The position numbers were made by a program, and so were the translations under genes. The notes beneath the pieces are model-generated. The model saw only the letters and a program-made list of their open reading frames with translations. It was not told the origin of the DNA and made no database searches. From CBDCDJ01 sp965215355 (GTDB lineage Bacteria > Deinococcota > Deinococci > Deinococcales > Trueperaceae): DNA of 64,000 nt. Each line of letters starts with the position of its first letter. Position 1 is the first letter of the stretch. The DNA lies in contig CBDCDJ010000007.1 in NCBI GenBank assembly GCA_965215355.1, forward strand, positions 2,852,001 to 2,916,000. The letters are read 5' to 3'. Shown here piece by piece: positions 20,435 through 27,526 of the stretch.

Positions 20435-21652
20435 TTACTTAGTCACCTTAGTAACCACGCCAGCTCCCACGGTGCGGCCACCCTCACGGATGGCGAAGCG
20501 CAAGCCGTCTTCCATCGCTATGGGTTTGATGAGTTCTACCGAGAGTTCCACGTTGTCCCCGGGCATCACCATCTCCACACTCTCGGGCAGGGTGACCACA
20601 CCCGTCACGTCCGTGGTGCGAAAGTAAAACTGCGGCCGGTAACCGGTGAAAAAAGCCGAGTGGCGGCCCCCCTCTTCTTTCTTGAGGATGTACACCGACC
20701 CGTCGAAAACGGTATGTGGAGTGATCGAGCCGGGTTTGGCCAACACCTGACCCCGCTCGATGTCGTCGCGGCCCACGCCTCTCAACAGCACGCCCACGTT
20801 GTCGCCCGCTAAACCTGAGTCGAGCGTCTTGCGGTGCATCTCCACACCGGTGACGACCGTCTTCTTGGTGTCGCTCAGCCCCACGATGGAAATCTCTTCG
20901 CCGGTCTTGACCGTGCCCCGTTCGACCCGGCCGGTAGCCACCGTGCCGCGGCCGGTGATGGTGAAGACGTCTTCGACCGGCATCAGGAAAGCTTTATCCA
21001 CGTCGCGCTCGGGTGTGGGGATGTAGCTGTCCACCGCGTCGAGCAGGTCCCAGATCTTGTCCACCCACTCGTTTTCGCCGCGCTGGGTGTTGGGGTTGGC
21101 CTGCAGGGCTTCTAGGGCTTTCAAAGCCGAGCCTTGAATCACCGGGATGTCGTCGCCGGGGAAGTCGTAGCTCGACAGAAGTTCGCGCACTTCCATTTCG
21201 ACGAGTTCGAGCAGTTCTTCGTCGTCGACCATGTCGGTCTTGTTCATGAACACCACGATGTAGGGCACGCCCACTTGTCTAGCCAACAAGATGTGCTCTC
21301 GCGTTTGCGGCATGGGGCCGTCGGCGGCCGAGACCACCAGGATGGCTCCGTCCATCTGCGCGGCGCCGGTAATCATGTTCTTGACGTAGTCGGCGTGGCC
21401 GGGGCAGTCGACGTGGGAGTAGTGGCGCGCTTTGGTTTGGTATTCCACGTGCGAGGTGTTGATGGTGATGCCCCGAGCTTTCTCTTCGGGCGCTTTGTCG
21501 ATTTGGTCGTAGCTTTGCGTCGTCACCGTCGGGTCCGCGGCCGCCGCTGTGAAAGTGATGGCCGCCGTTAAAGTCGTCTTGCCGTGGTCCACGTGCCCGA
21601 TGGTGCCCACGTTTACGTGCGGTTTCGTCCTCTGAAAGACACTTTTTGCCAT
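20435..21652 (-). CDS. tuf: Elongation factor Tu
   Basis: This 405-aa GTPase delivers aminoacyl-tRNA to the ribosome. It has P-loop GHVDHGKTT, switch I RGITINTSHVEYQT, DCPGHADYVKNM, the NKTDMVDDEELLELVEMEVRELLSSYDFPGD region, and C-terminal domains 2 and 3 ending REGGRTVGAGVV. It follows the four-tRNA array, as tufB does in E. coli. The 103-bp gap to rpmG has no clear terminator, so the transcript may continue into rpmG-secE-nusG. Confidence 0.98.
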   Translation of the reverse strand: MAKSVFQRTKPHVNVGTIGHVDHGKTTLTAAITFTAAAADPTVTTQSYDQIDKAPEEKARGITINTSHVEYQTKARHYSHVDCPGHADYVKNMITGAAQMDGAILVVSAADGPMPQTREHILLARQVGVPYIVVFMNKTDMVDDEELLELVEMEVRELLSSYDFPGDDIPVIQGSALKALEALQANPNTQRGENEWVDKIWDLLDAVDSYIPTPERDVDKAFLMPVEDVFTITGRGTVATGRVERGTVKTGEEISIVGLSDTKKTVVTGVEMHRKTLDSGLAGDNVGVLLRGVGRDDIERGQVLAKPGSITPHTVFDGSVYILKKEEGGRHSAFFTGYRPQFYFRTTDVTGVVTLPESVEMVMPGDNVELSVELIKPIAMEDGLRFAIREGGRTVGAGVVTKVTK

Positions 21653-21730
21653 TTGAATCGCTCCTTCTTGAATTCCGCTTTTCCACAGCGGAGAACCAAC
21701 CCCTACAAGCTGGCCTCGAGAATTTTAAGT

Positions 21731-21805
<75 letters not shown>

Positions 21806-21913
21806 CTACCAGAACCTTTTTCAAACAGCATCCTACTTACGTGTCGGACGCTGTTCCTTCTTCAGCCCCCCTACGGGGACGGAAACGCCGTCGCGTTTCA
21901 AATCCCAAAGGAA

Positions 21914-21942
21914 CATCTTTAAAGATGACACCTTTAAGATTC
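21914..21942. repeat. tRNA 3'-trailer repeat, copy 1
   Basis: 29 bp starting with the palindrome CATCTTTAAAGATG and ending next to the CCA of tRNA-Gly. It differs from copy 2 (22196-22224) at 3 positions. Confidence 0.85.
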
Positions 21943-22018
<76 letters not shown>

Positions 22019-22024
22019 GTGAGC

Positions 22025-22064
22025 CATTGGCATCATCAATGATGTATCATTGATGATGCCAATG
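22025..22064. repeat. Perfect 19-bp inverted repeat between tRNA-Gly and tRNA-Tyr
   Basis: Arms CATTGGCATCATCAATGAT (22025-22043) and its exact complement (22046-22064) are separated by GT. The spacer RNA would form a near-continuous 19-bp duplex. Confidence 0.95.
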
Positions 22065-22070
22065 ACCATC

Positions 22071-22155
22071 TGGTGGGCCGGGATGGATTTGAACCATCGT
22101 AGGCGAAGCCAACGGATTTACAGTCCGTCCCCTTTAACCACTCGGGCACCGACCC
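22071..22155 (-). tRNA. tRNA-Tyr(GTA)
   Basis: 85-nt class II tRNA with a long variable arm and encoded CCA. Acceptor GGGTCGG/CCGGCCC, anticodon loop CTGTAAA. Confidence 0.96.
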
Positions 22156-22195
22156 GCGTTTTTGCTTACAACTTTAAAAGTCCCATCTTTAAACC

Positions 22196-22224
22196 CATCT
22201 TTAAAGATGATACCTTTAAAATTT
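22196..22224. repeat. tRNA 3'-trailer repeat, copy 2
   Basis: 29 bp, beginning CATCTTTAAAGATG and ending beside the CCA of tRNA-Thr(TGT); 26 of 29 bases equal copy 1. Confidence 0.85.
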
Positions 22225-22302
<78 letters not shown>

Positions 22303-22350
22303 GGTAGTCCGAAGGCGCTCTCAAAGGGACGCTTTCGCGTCCGGCTAGAC

Positions 22351-22380
22351 AGCCTAGCACGCCTTTTGAAAGTGTGTCAA
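22351..22380 (-). promoter_or_regulatory. Sigma-70-type promoter of the tRNA-tuf transcript
   Basis: On the minus strand: consensus -35 TTGACA (complement of 22375-22380), 18-bp spacer, -10 TAGGCT (complement of 22351-22356). Transcription would start about 40 nt before tRNA-Thr(TGT). It is the best promoter match in the window. Confidence 0.85.
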
Positions 22381-22481
22381 CAACTTTTTCGACCCCTTGG
22401 AAACTCACGTAAGCGAGGGCGAGTTCGTGTCTGAACAGGGCGGGGACGGGTGGTGAACCTCCGGCTGAACCGGCACCGAAG

Positions 22482-23171
22482 TCAGACGTCTGCTGTGGGC
22501 TTCGCGCCGACCTCCTCGAGCCGCCCCGCTTTCAGGTAATAGCGTTGGTCGACGTCTCTCACCAGGCCCTCGTCGTGGGTGACCATAATCACCGCGCTGC
22601 CCTCTTCGCGGGCCAAGGCCACCAACAGTTCGAACACGTTTCCGGCACTTTGCCGGTCCAAGCTGCCGGTCGGCTCGTCGGCCAAAACGATGCCGGGTTT
22701 GTTGTAGAGCGCCCGCGCCACGGCGACGCGCTGCCGTTCGCCGCCGGACAGTTTGTTCGGTAAAAAGTCGCGCCGCGCCGCCAAGCCGACCGCGCGCAGC
22801 AAACTTTCGCCCCGCGCCGTGTCGACCCGGCCGGCAAGCTGCCCCGAGAGCGTCACGTTCTCCAAAACACTCAAGTCCTGAAGCAGGTAATGGTTCTGAA
22901 ACACGAGTCCGACGCGGCTCAAGCGCAGCCGCGCCAGAGCGTGGTTGTCCGCTTGGTGGACGGGCGTTTCACCCCAGTAAACTTCTCCCTCGGTGGGCCT
23001 GTCGAGTCCGGCCAGCAGGTGGAGCAGGGTCGACTTGCCCGAACCCGACGGCCCCAGAATCGCCACCACTTCGCCCGCCGCGGCCCTCAAATCTACACCT
23101 TGCAGCACCGTCACGGTTCCGGCGGGACCCACAAAACTGCGGTGAACATTTTTACACACGAGCGCTGCCAC
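22482..23171 (-). CDS. LolD/MacB-type ABC transporter ATPase
   Basis: This ATPase of about 229 aa shows Walker A GPSGSGKST, Q-loop VFQNHYLLQDLSV, signature LSGGERQRVAVARAL, Walker B GIVLADEPTGSLD and switch His in MVTHDEG. The family powers export of lipoproteins or peptides together with FtsX-like permeases. No permease gene is adjacent, so its partner is elsewhere. The frame is open to a TTG at 23180, but GTG 23169-23171 lies 8 nt after TATAGT and fits a leaderless start. It diverges from the CRP gene. Confidence 0.87.
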   Translation of the reverse strand: MAALVCKNVHRSFVGPAGTVTVLQGVDLRAAAGEVVAILGPSGSGKSTLLHLLAGLDRPTEGEVYWGETPVHQADNHALARLRLSRVGLVFQNHYLLQDLSVLENVTLSGQLAGRVDTARGESLLRAVGLAARRDFLPNKLSGGERQRVAVARALYNKPGIVLADEPTGSLDRQSAGNVFELLVALAREEGSAVIMVTHDEGLVRDVDQRYYLKAGRLEEVGAKPTADV

Positions 23172-23179
23172 TGCCGCCA

Positions 23180-23185
23180 ACTATA
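23180..23185 (-). promoter_or_regulatory. Putative -10 box of the ABC ATPase gene
   Basis: TATAGT on the minus strand 8 nt before GTG 23171. TTGCTC lies 19 nt upstream as a possible -35. Confidence 0.5.
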
Positions 23186-23270
23186 CCGGCTGTGCTAGGC
23201 TGTGGAGCAAGACTGGGCCTGAGAAGCTAATTTTGAGAAACTGACAAACCACCAAGACAGGCAGGAAAAA

Positions 23271-23966
23271 ATGGCAGACGTAAAACCTTTTCTAGCAGGT
23301 GTTCCGCTTCTCAAAGACGCGCCCGAGCGCGCCCTCGAGATAGCCGCGTCGGTGATGCAGTTGCGCAAGTTCGACGCGGGCAGCGTCATCTTTCAAGAAG
23401 GCGACGTCGGCGAGGCGCTCTACATCATCGTCGGCGGCCTCGTCAAGTTGTCCAAGGTTGACCTGGGCGGCTACGAGAAGACCCTCGCCATCCTCCAACC
23501 CCCCGAGTTTTTTGGTGAGATGGCCCTGCTGGGCGCCAAAACGCGGAGCGCGACGGCGGAAGCCCTCGGCAGCGTCGAGGCCTACCTGCTGTTCGGCGAC
23601 GACTTCAACAAGCTCATCCAGACCTACCCGACCGTCAGCTTGAACCTCACCACGACCCTGGCGCAGCGTTTGCGCGGCATGGACGACGAGGCACAAATCC
23701 TGTCTTACAAAGACGCTCAAGGCCGGGTGGCCTTCGTCTTGCTGCGGCTTTACCGCAGCGGCGTCATCGACCTGACCGAAAGCGGCCAAGCGCTCGTGCG
23801 CTTGACCCATCAAGACATCGCCAACTTGGCCGGCACCAGCCGCGAGACCGTGACGCGCGCGCTGAAGGTGCTCGAGCAAGAGCGCGTCATCGCCACCCGC
23901 CCCAAAGAGGTCATCCTGACCGACGTGCAGGGGTTGGAAGAGATTTTGCACGGCATCCGGGAATGA
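23271..23966 (+). CDS. CRP/FNR-family transcription regulator, cAMP-binding type
   Basis: 231 aa. The N-terminal cyclic-nucleotide-binding beta-roll has FGEMALL at 81-87 and RSATAEA at 92-98. Together these form the phosphate-binding cassette of CRP with its Glu and Arg-Ser intact, so cNMP binding is likely. A dimerisation helix follows, then the C-terminal winged HTH (LTHQDIANLAGTSRETVTRALKVLEQERVI, about 180-210) close to CRP. AGGA lies upstream of the ATG. It overlaps the tatA-type gene (ATGA), so both are translated from one mRNA. Targets are unknown. Confidence 0.9.
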   Translation: MADVKPFLAGVPLLKDAPERALEIAASVMQLRKFDAGSVIFQEGDVGEALYIIVGGLVKLSKVDLGGYEKTLAILQPPEFFGEMALLGAKTRSATAEALGSVEAYLLFGDDFNKLIQTYPTVSLNLTTTLAQRLRGMDDEAQILSYKDAQGRVAFVLLRLYRSGVIDLTESGQALVRLTHQDIANLAGTSRETVTRALKVLEQERVIATRPKEVILTDVQGLEEILHGIRE

Positions 23967-24136
23967 GCTTCGGACCGCTCGGGCTGTGGGAAATCATCAT
24001 CGTCGTCGCCGTCGTCGTCCTCGTCTTCGGCGCGCGCAACCTGCCGAAAATCGCGCGCGGCGCGAGTAGGACGCTTAACAAAGTGCGCAAAGAGGTGCGC
24101 GAACTCAAAGACGACATCGACATCACCAAGCCGTAG
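23963..24136 (+). CDS. tatA: Twin-arginine translocase subunit TatA/TatE
   Basis: This 57-aa protein was found between larger genes. It has an N-terminal GPLGLWEIIIVVAVVVLVFG membrane span (about 4-23), then the conserved hinge ARNLPKIARGASRTLNKVRKEVRELKDD forming the amphipathic helix. This is the full TatA/E domain with a very short tail. TatA oligomers form the translocation pore for folded proteins. Its ATG overlaps the stop codon of the CRP gene, so it is likely co-translated. No tatC is nearby. Confidence 0.9.
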   Translation: MSFGPLGLWEIIIVVAVVVLVFGARNLPKIARGASRTLNKVRKEVRELKDDIDITKP

Positions 24137-24311
24137 CGAGCCGAACTCACAGGCAGCAGGTGGCCTTTGACCAGGTCACAAGCCACCTCGACCAAAACTT
24201 GTGTTTGAGCCAGAAAACCAGGTTGAAATCGTCCGCTTCGCCCAGCCTGCCGTAGCTTTCTTGAGTAGGCGTAGGTTATCTACCTTAAGCTCATCACTTG
24301 TCGATTCAGTT

Positions 24312-26546
24312 TCAATCATGCCCGAAGTCCACCCGTTTGGCAAGCCTCGCCACGGGCTTCGGCAACCACCAGTTCCACTTGCCCATCAACAGCATCATCG
24401 CGGGGACGAGCGCCGAGCGGACCAGCGTGGCGTCCAGGATGATGGCGACGCTGAGGCCCAAACTCAAGGTTTTGATGAGGACGATGTGGCTGAAAATAAA
24501 AATTGAGAACACGATGACCATGATTAAAGCGGCGCTGCTGATGACGTTGCCGGTCGAGACCAGCGCGTGCAGCACGGCGTCGCGGTCGCTCAGGCCGCGC
24601 TGGTGGCCCTCGAAGATGCGCGACACCAAAAACACCTCGTAGTCCATGCTGAGGCCGAAGACGACCGCGAAGATAAACACCGGCACGCTCGTCTCGACAA
24701 AGCCGAGGCCGCCGCTGAGGCCGAACACTCGCGCGAGAAAGCCCATCTGAAACACGGCCGTAATCGCGCCGAAAGCGGCGAGCACGGTCAGGGTGTTGAG
24801 TAAAATCGACTTCAGCGGGATGAGCACCGACTTGAACGCCAAGCCCAGCAGGACGAAAGTGGACAGGTAGACGAACAAAACGGCGTAGGGAAAGCTGCCG
24901 TAGAGCGTGCCGGCCCATTCCTGCTCCTGGGTGAGCTTGCCGCCGAACATGGCGTTCAGTCCCAGGTCTTGCGTCGTCGCGCGCAGGACTGTGGACAAGT
25001 CGGTGAGCGCTTTGGGCGAGGCCGCGTCGGGGAACACGCGCAACAGGGCGTAGCGCCCGTCTCGGCTGACCGTCGCCTCGACCAGGTCGGCCAATGGGCT
25101 GGCGAGGGCGAGGTCGCGGCTGGCGTAGTACTGGTAGGTGATGAGGGCCGGCACGCCGGTGCTGGTGGTCGGTGAGTAAACTTGGCCGACGTGCCCCAGT
25201 CCCTGCAGGGCGCGGGTCAGCTTCGCCACGCCCCGCACCGACGAGGGATGATAAAACCCGCGCTCACCGAAGTCGACGAGCACGTCGAACGAGTCCTCCA
25301 GGTCGGCGAGGCCCAAGCGCTCGAGCACGTCCTGCGCCTGGCGCGTCTCGGTCTGGGCGGTGAGGCCGTTGATGCCCGAAATGCCCAGCTGCATCTCGAA
25401 AGCGGGCAGGCCAAGGCCGACCAGCACGGCAACACCCAAAACCGTCCACAACACCGGCCTGCGCATGACGAGCTGACCCCGCGCTTGCCAAAACGCCCTC
25501 GAGCGCGTGCCGGGTTCGCGGCGGGTGAGGCTGAGCAGGTTGACGCGGCCGCCCAACAACGTCAGCAGCGCGGGCAAGGCCGTGACCGAGACCGCCACAC
25601 TGAAAAACATCACCACGATGCTCGCCGCCCCGATGCTCCTGATAAAACTTAGCGGCGGAATGAGCAGCGCCGAGAGCGCGACGAGCACCGTCAAACCGCT
25701 CACCACCACGGCCTTGCCCGCGCTCACGGTGGTGCGCTGGACCGCTTGGCGCACGTCGCCCTGGGCCAACTCCTCGCGGTAACGGTTGACGATGAGGAGC
25801 GCGTAGTCGATGCCGGTCGCCAAGCCCAGCAGCGACACCACCGACAGCGCGAAGCTCGCGACCGGCGTGACCAAACCCAGCAGGTAGAGCGCCGCCAGCG
25901 ACAAGGTGATGGACACGACGGCCACGAGCAGAGGCAGCGTCGCCGCGACGACCGCGCCGAACACCAGCGCCAGCACGACCAAGCTGACGCTGAGCCCCAG
26001 CACCTCGGCGCGCAGGGCGTCCTGCTTGCTGATTTTTTGCAACTCCTGGTCCACGGCCAGCACGCCGGTCAGGTGATAAACGAGGCCGCCGGCCCGGGGC
26101 AAGAAGTCGCGCAGGGCCTGGTAGGTCTCGAGCGCCCCCTCCCGCGTGGTGGCGGCCGCCTCGACGAGGGCCAAGCTGGCCTGTTCCGCGCCGAAACCGG
26201 GCAACAGCGGGTTGTCCGCGGGGCCTTGAACCGACACCACCCCCGGCAGGGTGCGCACTTCGGCGAGCAGGGTGTCGAAACGTTCCTCGAGAGCGGTCAT
26301 GCTCAAGCCGCTTTCGCCCCCGTCGGCGACGAGCACGATTTGCGAGCGGCCCTCGCCGGACACGGCGAAGTTTTGCTCGAGCAGACCGCGCACCTCGACG
26401 GCTTGACTGCCGGGGGCCGCGCCGACGTCGCTCGTCAACACCGTGCCGACCCGCAAGGCCAGCGGCAAACTGCCCAGCAGCACGACGCCCCAAACGCCCA
26501 AAACGAGCCAGGGACGACGGGTGGCGAGGTGGGCTATTTTGAACAT
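24312..26546 (-). CDS. MMPL-family RND transporter
   Basis: This 744-aa membrane protein has two MMPL units. Each has one N-terminal span, a periplasmic loop (about 35-160 and 385-520) and five further spans. It shows GLATGIDYALLIVNRYREEL in the first half and VFGLSMDYEVFLVSRIFEGHQRGLSDRDAV in the second; the paired Asp-Tyr motifs are the proton-relay signature of MMPL proteins. Family members export lipids, siderophores or hydrophobic compounds with proton motive force. It is monocistronic; TATACT (complement of 26649-26654) about 100 bp upstream is a possible -10. The substrate is unknown. Confidence 0.88.
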   Translation of the reverse strand: MFKIAHLATRRPWLVLGVWGVVLLGSLPLALRVGTVLTSDVGAAPGSQAVEVRGLLEQNFAVSGEGRSQIVLVADGGESGLSMTALEERFDTLLAEVRTLPGVVSVQGPADNPLLPGFGAEQASLALVEAAATTREGALETYQALRDFLPRAGGLVYHLTGVLAVDQELQKISKQDALRAEVLGLSVSLVVLALVFGAVVAATLPLLVAVVSITLSLAALYLLGLVTPVASFALSVVSLLGLATGIDYALLIVNRYREELAQGDVRQAVQRTTVSAGKAVVVSGLTVLVALSALLIPPLSFIRSIGAASIVVMFFSVAVSVTALPALLTLLGGRVNLLSLTRREPGTRSRAFWQARGQLVMRRPVLWTVLGVAVLVGLGLPAFEMQLGISGINGLTAQTETRQAQDVLERLGLADLEDSFDVLVDFGERGFYHPSSVRGVAKLTRALQGLGHVGQVYSPTTSTGVPALITYQYYASRDLALASPLADLVEATVSRDGRYALLRVFPDAASPKALTDLSTVLRATTQDLGLNAMFGGKLTQEQEWAGTLYGSFPYAVLFVYLSTFVLLGLAFKSVLIPLKSILLNTLTVLAAFGAITAVFQMGFLARVFGLSGGLGFVETSVPVFIFAVVFGLSMDYEVFLVSRIFEGHQRGLSDRDAVLHALVSTGNVISSAALIMVIVFSIFIFSHIVLIKTLSLGLSVAIILDATLVRSALVPAMMLLMGKWNWWLPKPVARLAKRVDFGHD

Positions 26547-26654
26547 CTAGCTCCGTTGTGAAAAAGTGTCGAGCCTAAAGCGAACGCTGGGAAACGTGAG
26601 CGGTTCGCCCAAGCTTCTCCGGCCGCGTGACGGCTCGCAAACCGCTCGAGTATA

Positions 26655-26679
26655 CCGCCCCTCCATGAGAAAGGGGCGG
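26655..26679. repeat. Inverted repeat between transporter genes
   Basis: CCGCCCCT and AGGGGCGG, 8-bp arms with a 9-nt loop, between the ABC ATPase and the MMPL gene. No T tract on either side; it may be a weak terminator. Confidence 0.45.
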
Positions 26680-26770
26680 CGTTTGTGAAGGGCCGAGGGC
26701 GTAAGATTTGGCACTCTTCGGCACCTCACCAGCCTTGGCCGGAGGAAGAGGGCAAATTTTTTGCAACCTC

Positions 26771-27526
26771 TCAAGAGGCTCGAGCTGCCGGAGCGGGGTC
26801 GTGGGGCGTCGGCGCGTTTCTCACTTCGTCGCTCACGACCCGGCCGTCTTGCAGCGTCACGACGCGGTCGGCGTAGCGTGCGGCGTGGTGGTCGTGGGTG
26901 ACGAGCACGACCGTCCAGTCTTGCGTGTCGACGCCCGCGCGCAGCAGCGCGAGCACCTCGTCGCCGCTGCGGGTGTCTAAGTTGCCGGTGGGCTCGTCGG
27001 CCAAAACCACTGCGGGTTCGTTGATGAGGGCTCGAGCCAGCGCCACCCGCTGCCGCTGCCCGCCCGAAAGTTCGCTGGGGCGGTGCCTGAGTCGCTTTTC
27101 CAAACCGAGTTGGCGGGCCAGAGGCTCGAGCCGCGCTTCGGCCGCGCGCCGCCGCCCGGCGATGTCGGCGGGCAAAAGGATGTTTTCGCGCGCGTTCAAG
27201 CTCGGGAGGAGTTCGAAACTCTGAAACACGAACCCCAGGCGGTCACGCCGCAGCAGCGTCAGCGCGTCGTCGCCGAGCGCAGCGGTGCTGCGGCCCTCGA
27301 CGAAGACCTCCCCGGCGTCGGGCCGGTCGACGAGGCCGAGCAGGTGGAGCAAGGTGCTCTTGCCGCTGCCGCTCGGCCCCATCACCGCGACGAACTCGCC
27401 GCGGCGCACTTCGAAGGTGACGTTTTGGAGGGCCTGGACCGTCTCGTCGCCCATCGGGTAACGCCTCGAGACCCGCTCTGCGCGCAAGACGACGGCTGTG
27501 TCCGCTGATTCCGTGTTCACCTTCAT
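26771..27526 (-). CDS. MacB/LolD-type ABC transporter ATPase
   Basis: 251 aa from ATG 27524-27526, which overlaps the stop of the upstream permease (ATGA). Walker A GPSGSGKST, Q-loop VFQSFELLPSL, signature LSGGQRQRVALARAL, Walker B VVLADEPTGNLDTRSG and switch His in LVTHDHHAARYADRV are all present. It forms an exporter with the FtsX-like protein encoded just upstream. Confidence 0.9.
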   Translation of the reverse strand: MKVNTESADTAVVLRAERVSRRYPMGDETVQALQNVTFEVRRGEFVAVMGPSGSGKSTLLHLLGLVDRPDAGEVFVEGRSTAALGDDALTLLRRDRLGFVFQSFELLPSLNARENILLPADIAGRRRAAEARLEPLARQLGLEKRLRHRPSELSGGQRQRVALARALINEPAVVLADEPTGNLDTRSGDEVLALLRAGVDTQDWTVVLVTHDHHAARYADRVVTLQDGRVVSDEVRNAPTPHDPAPAARAS

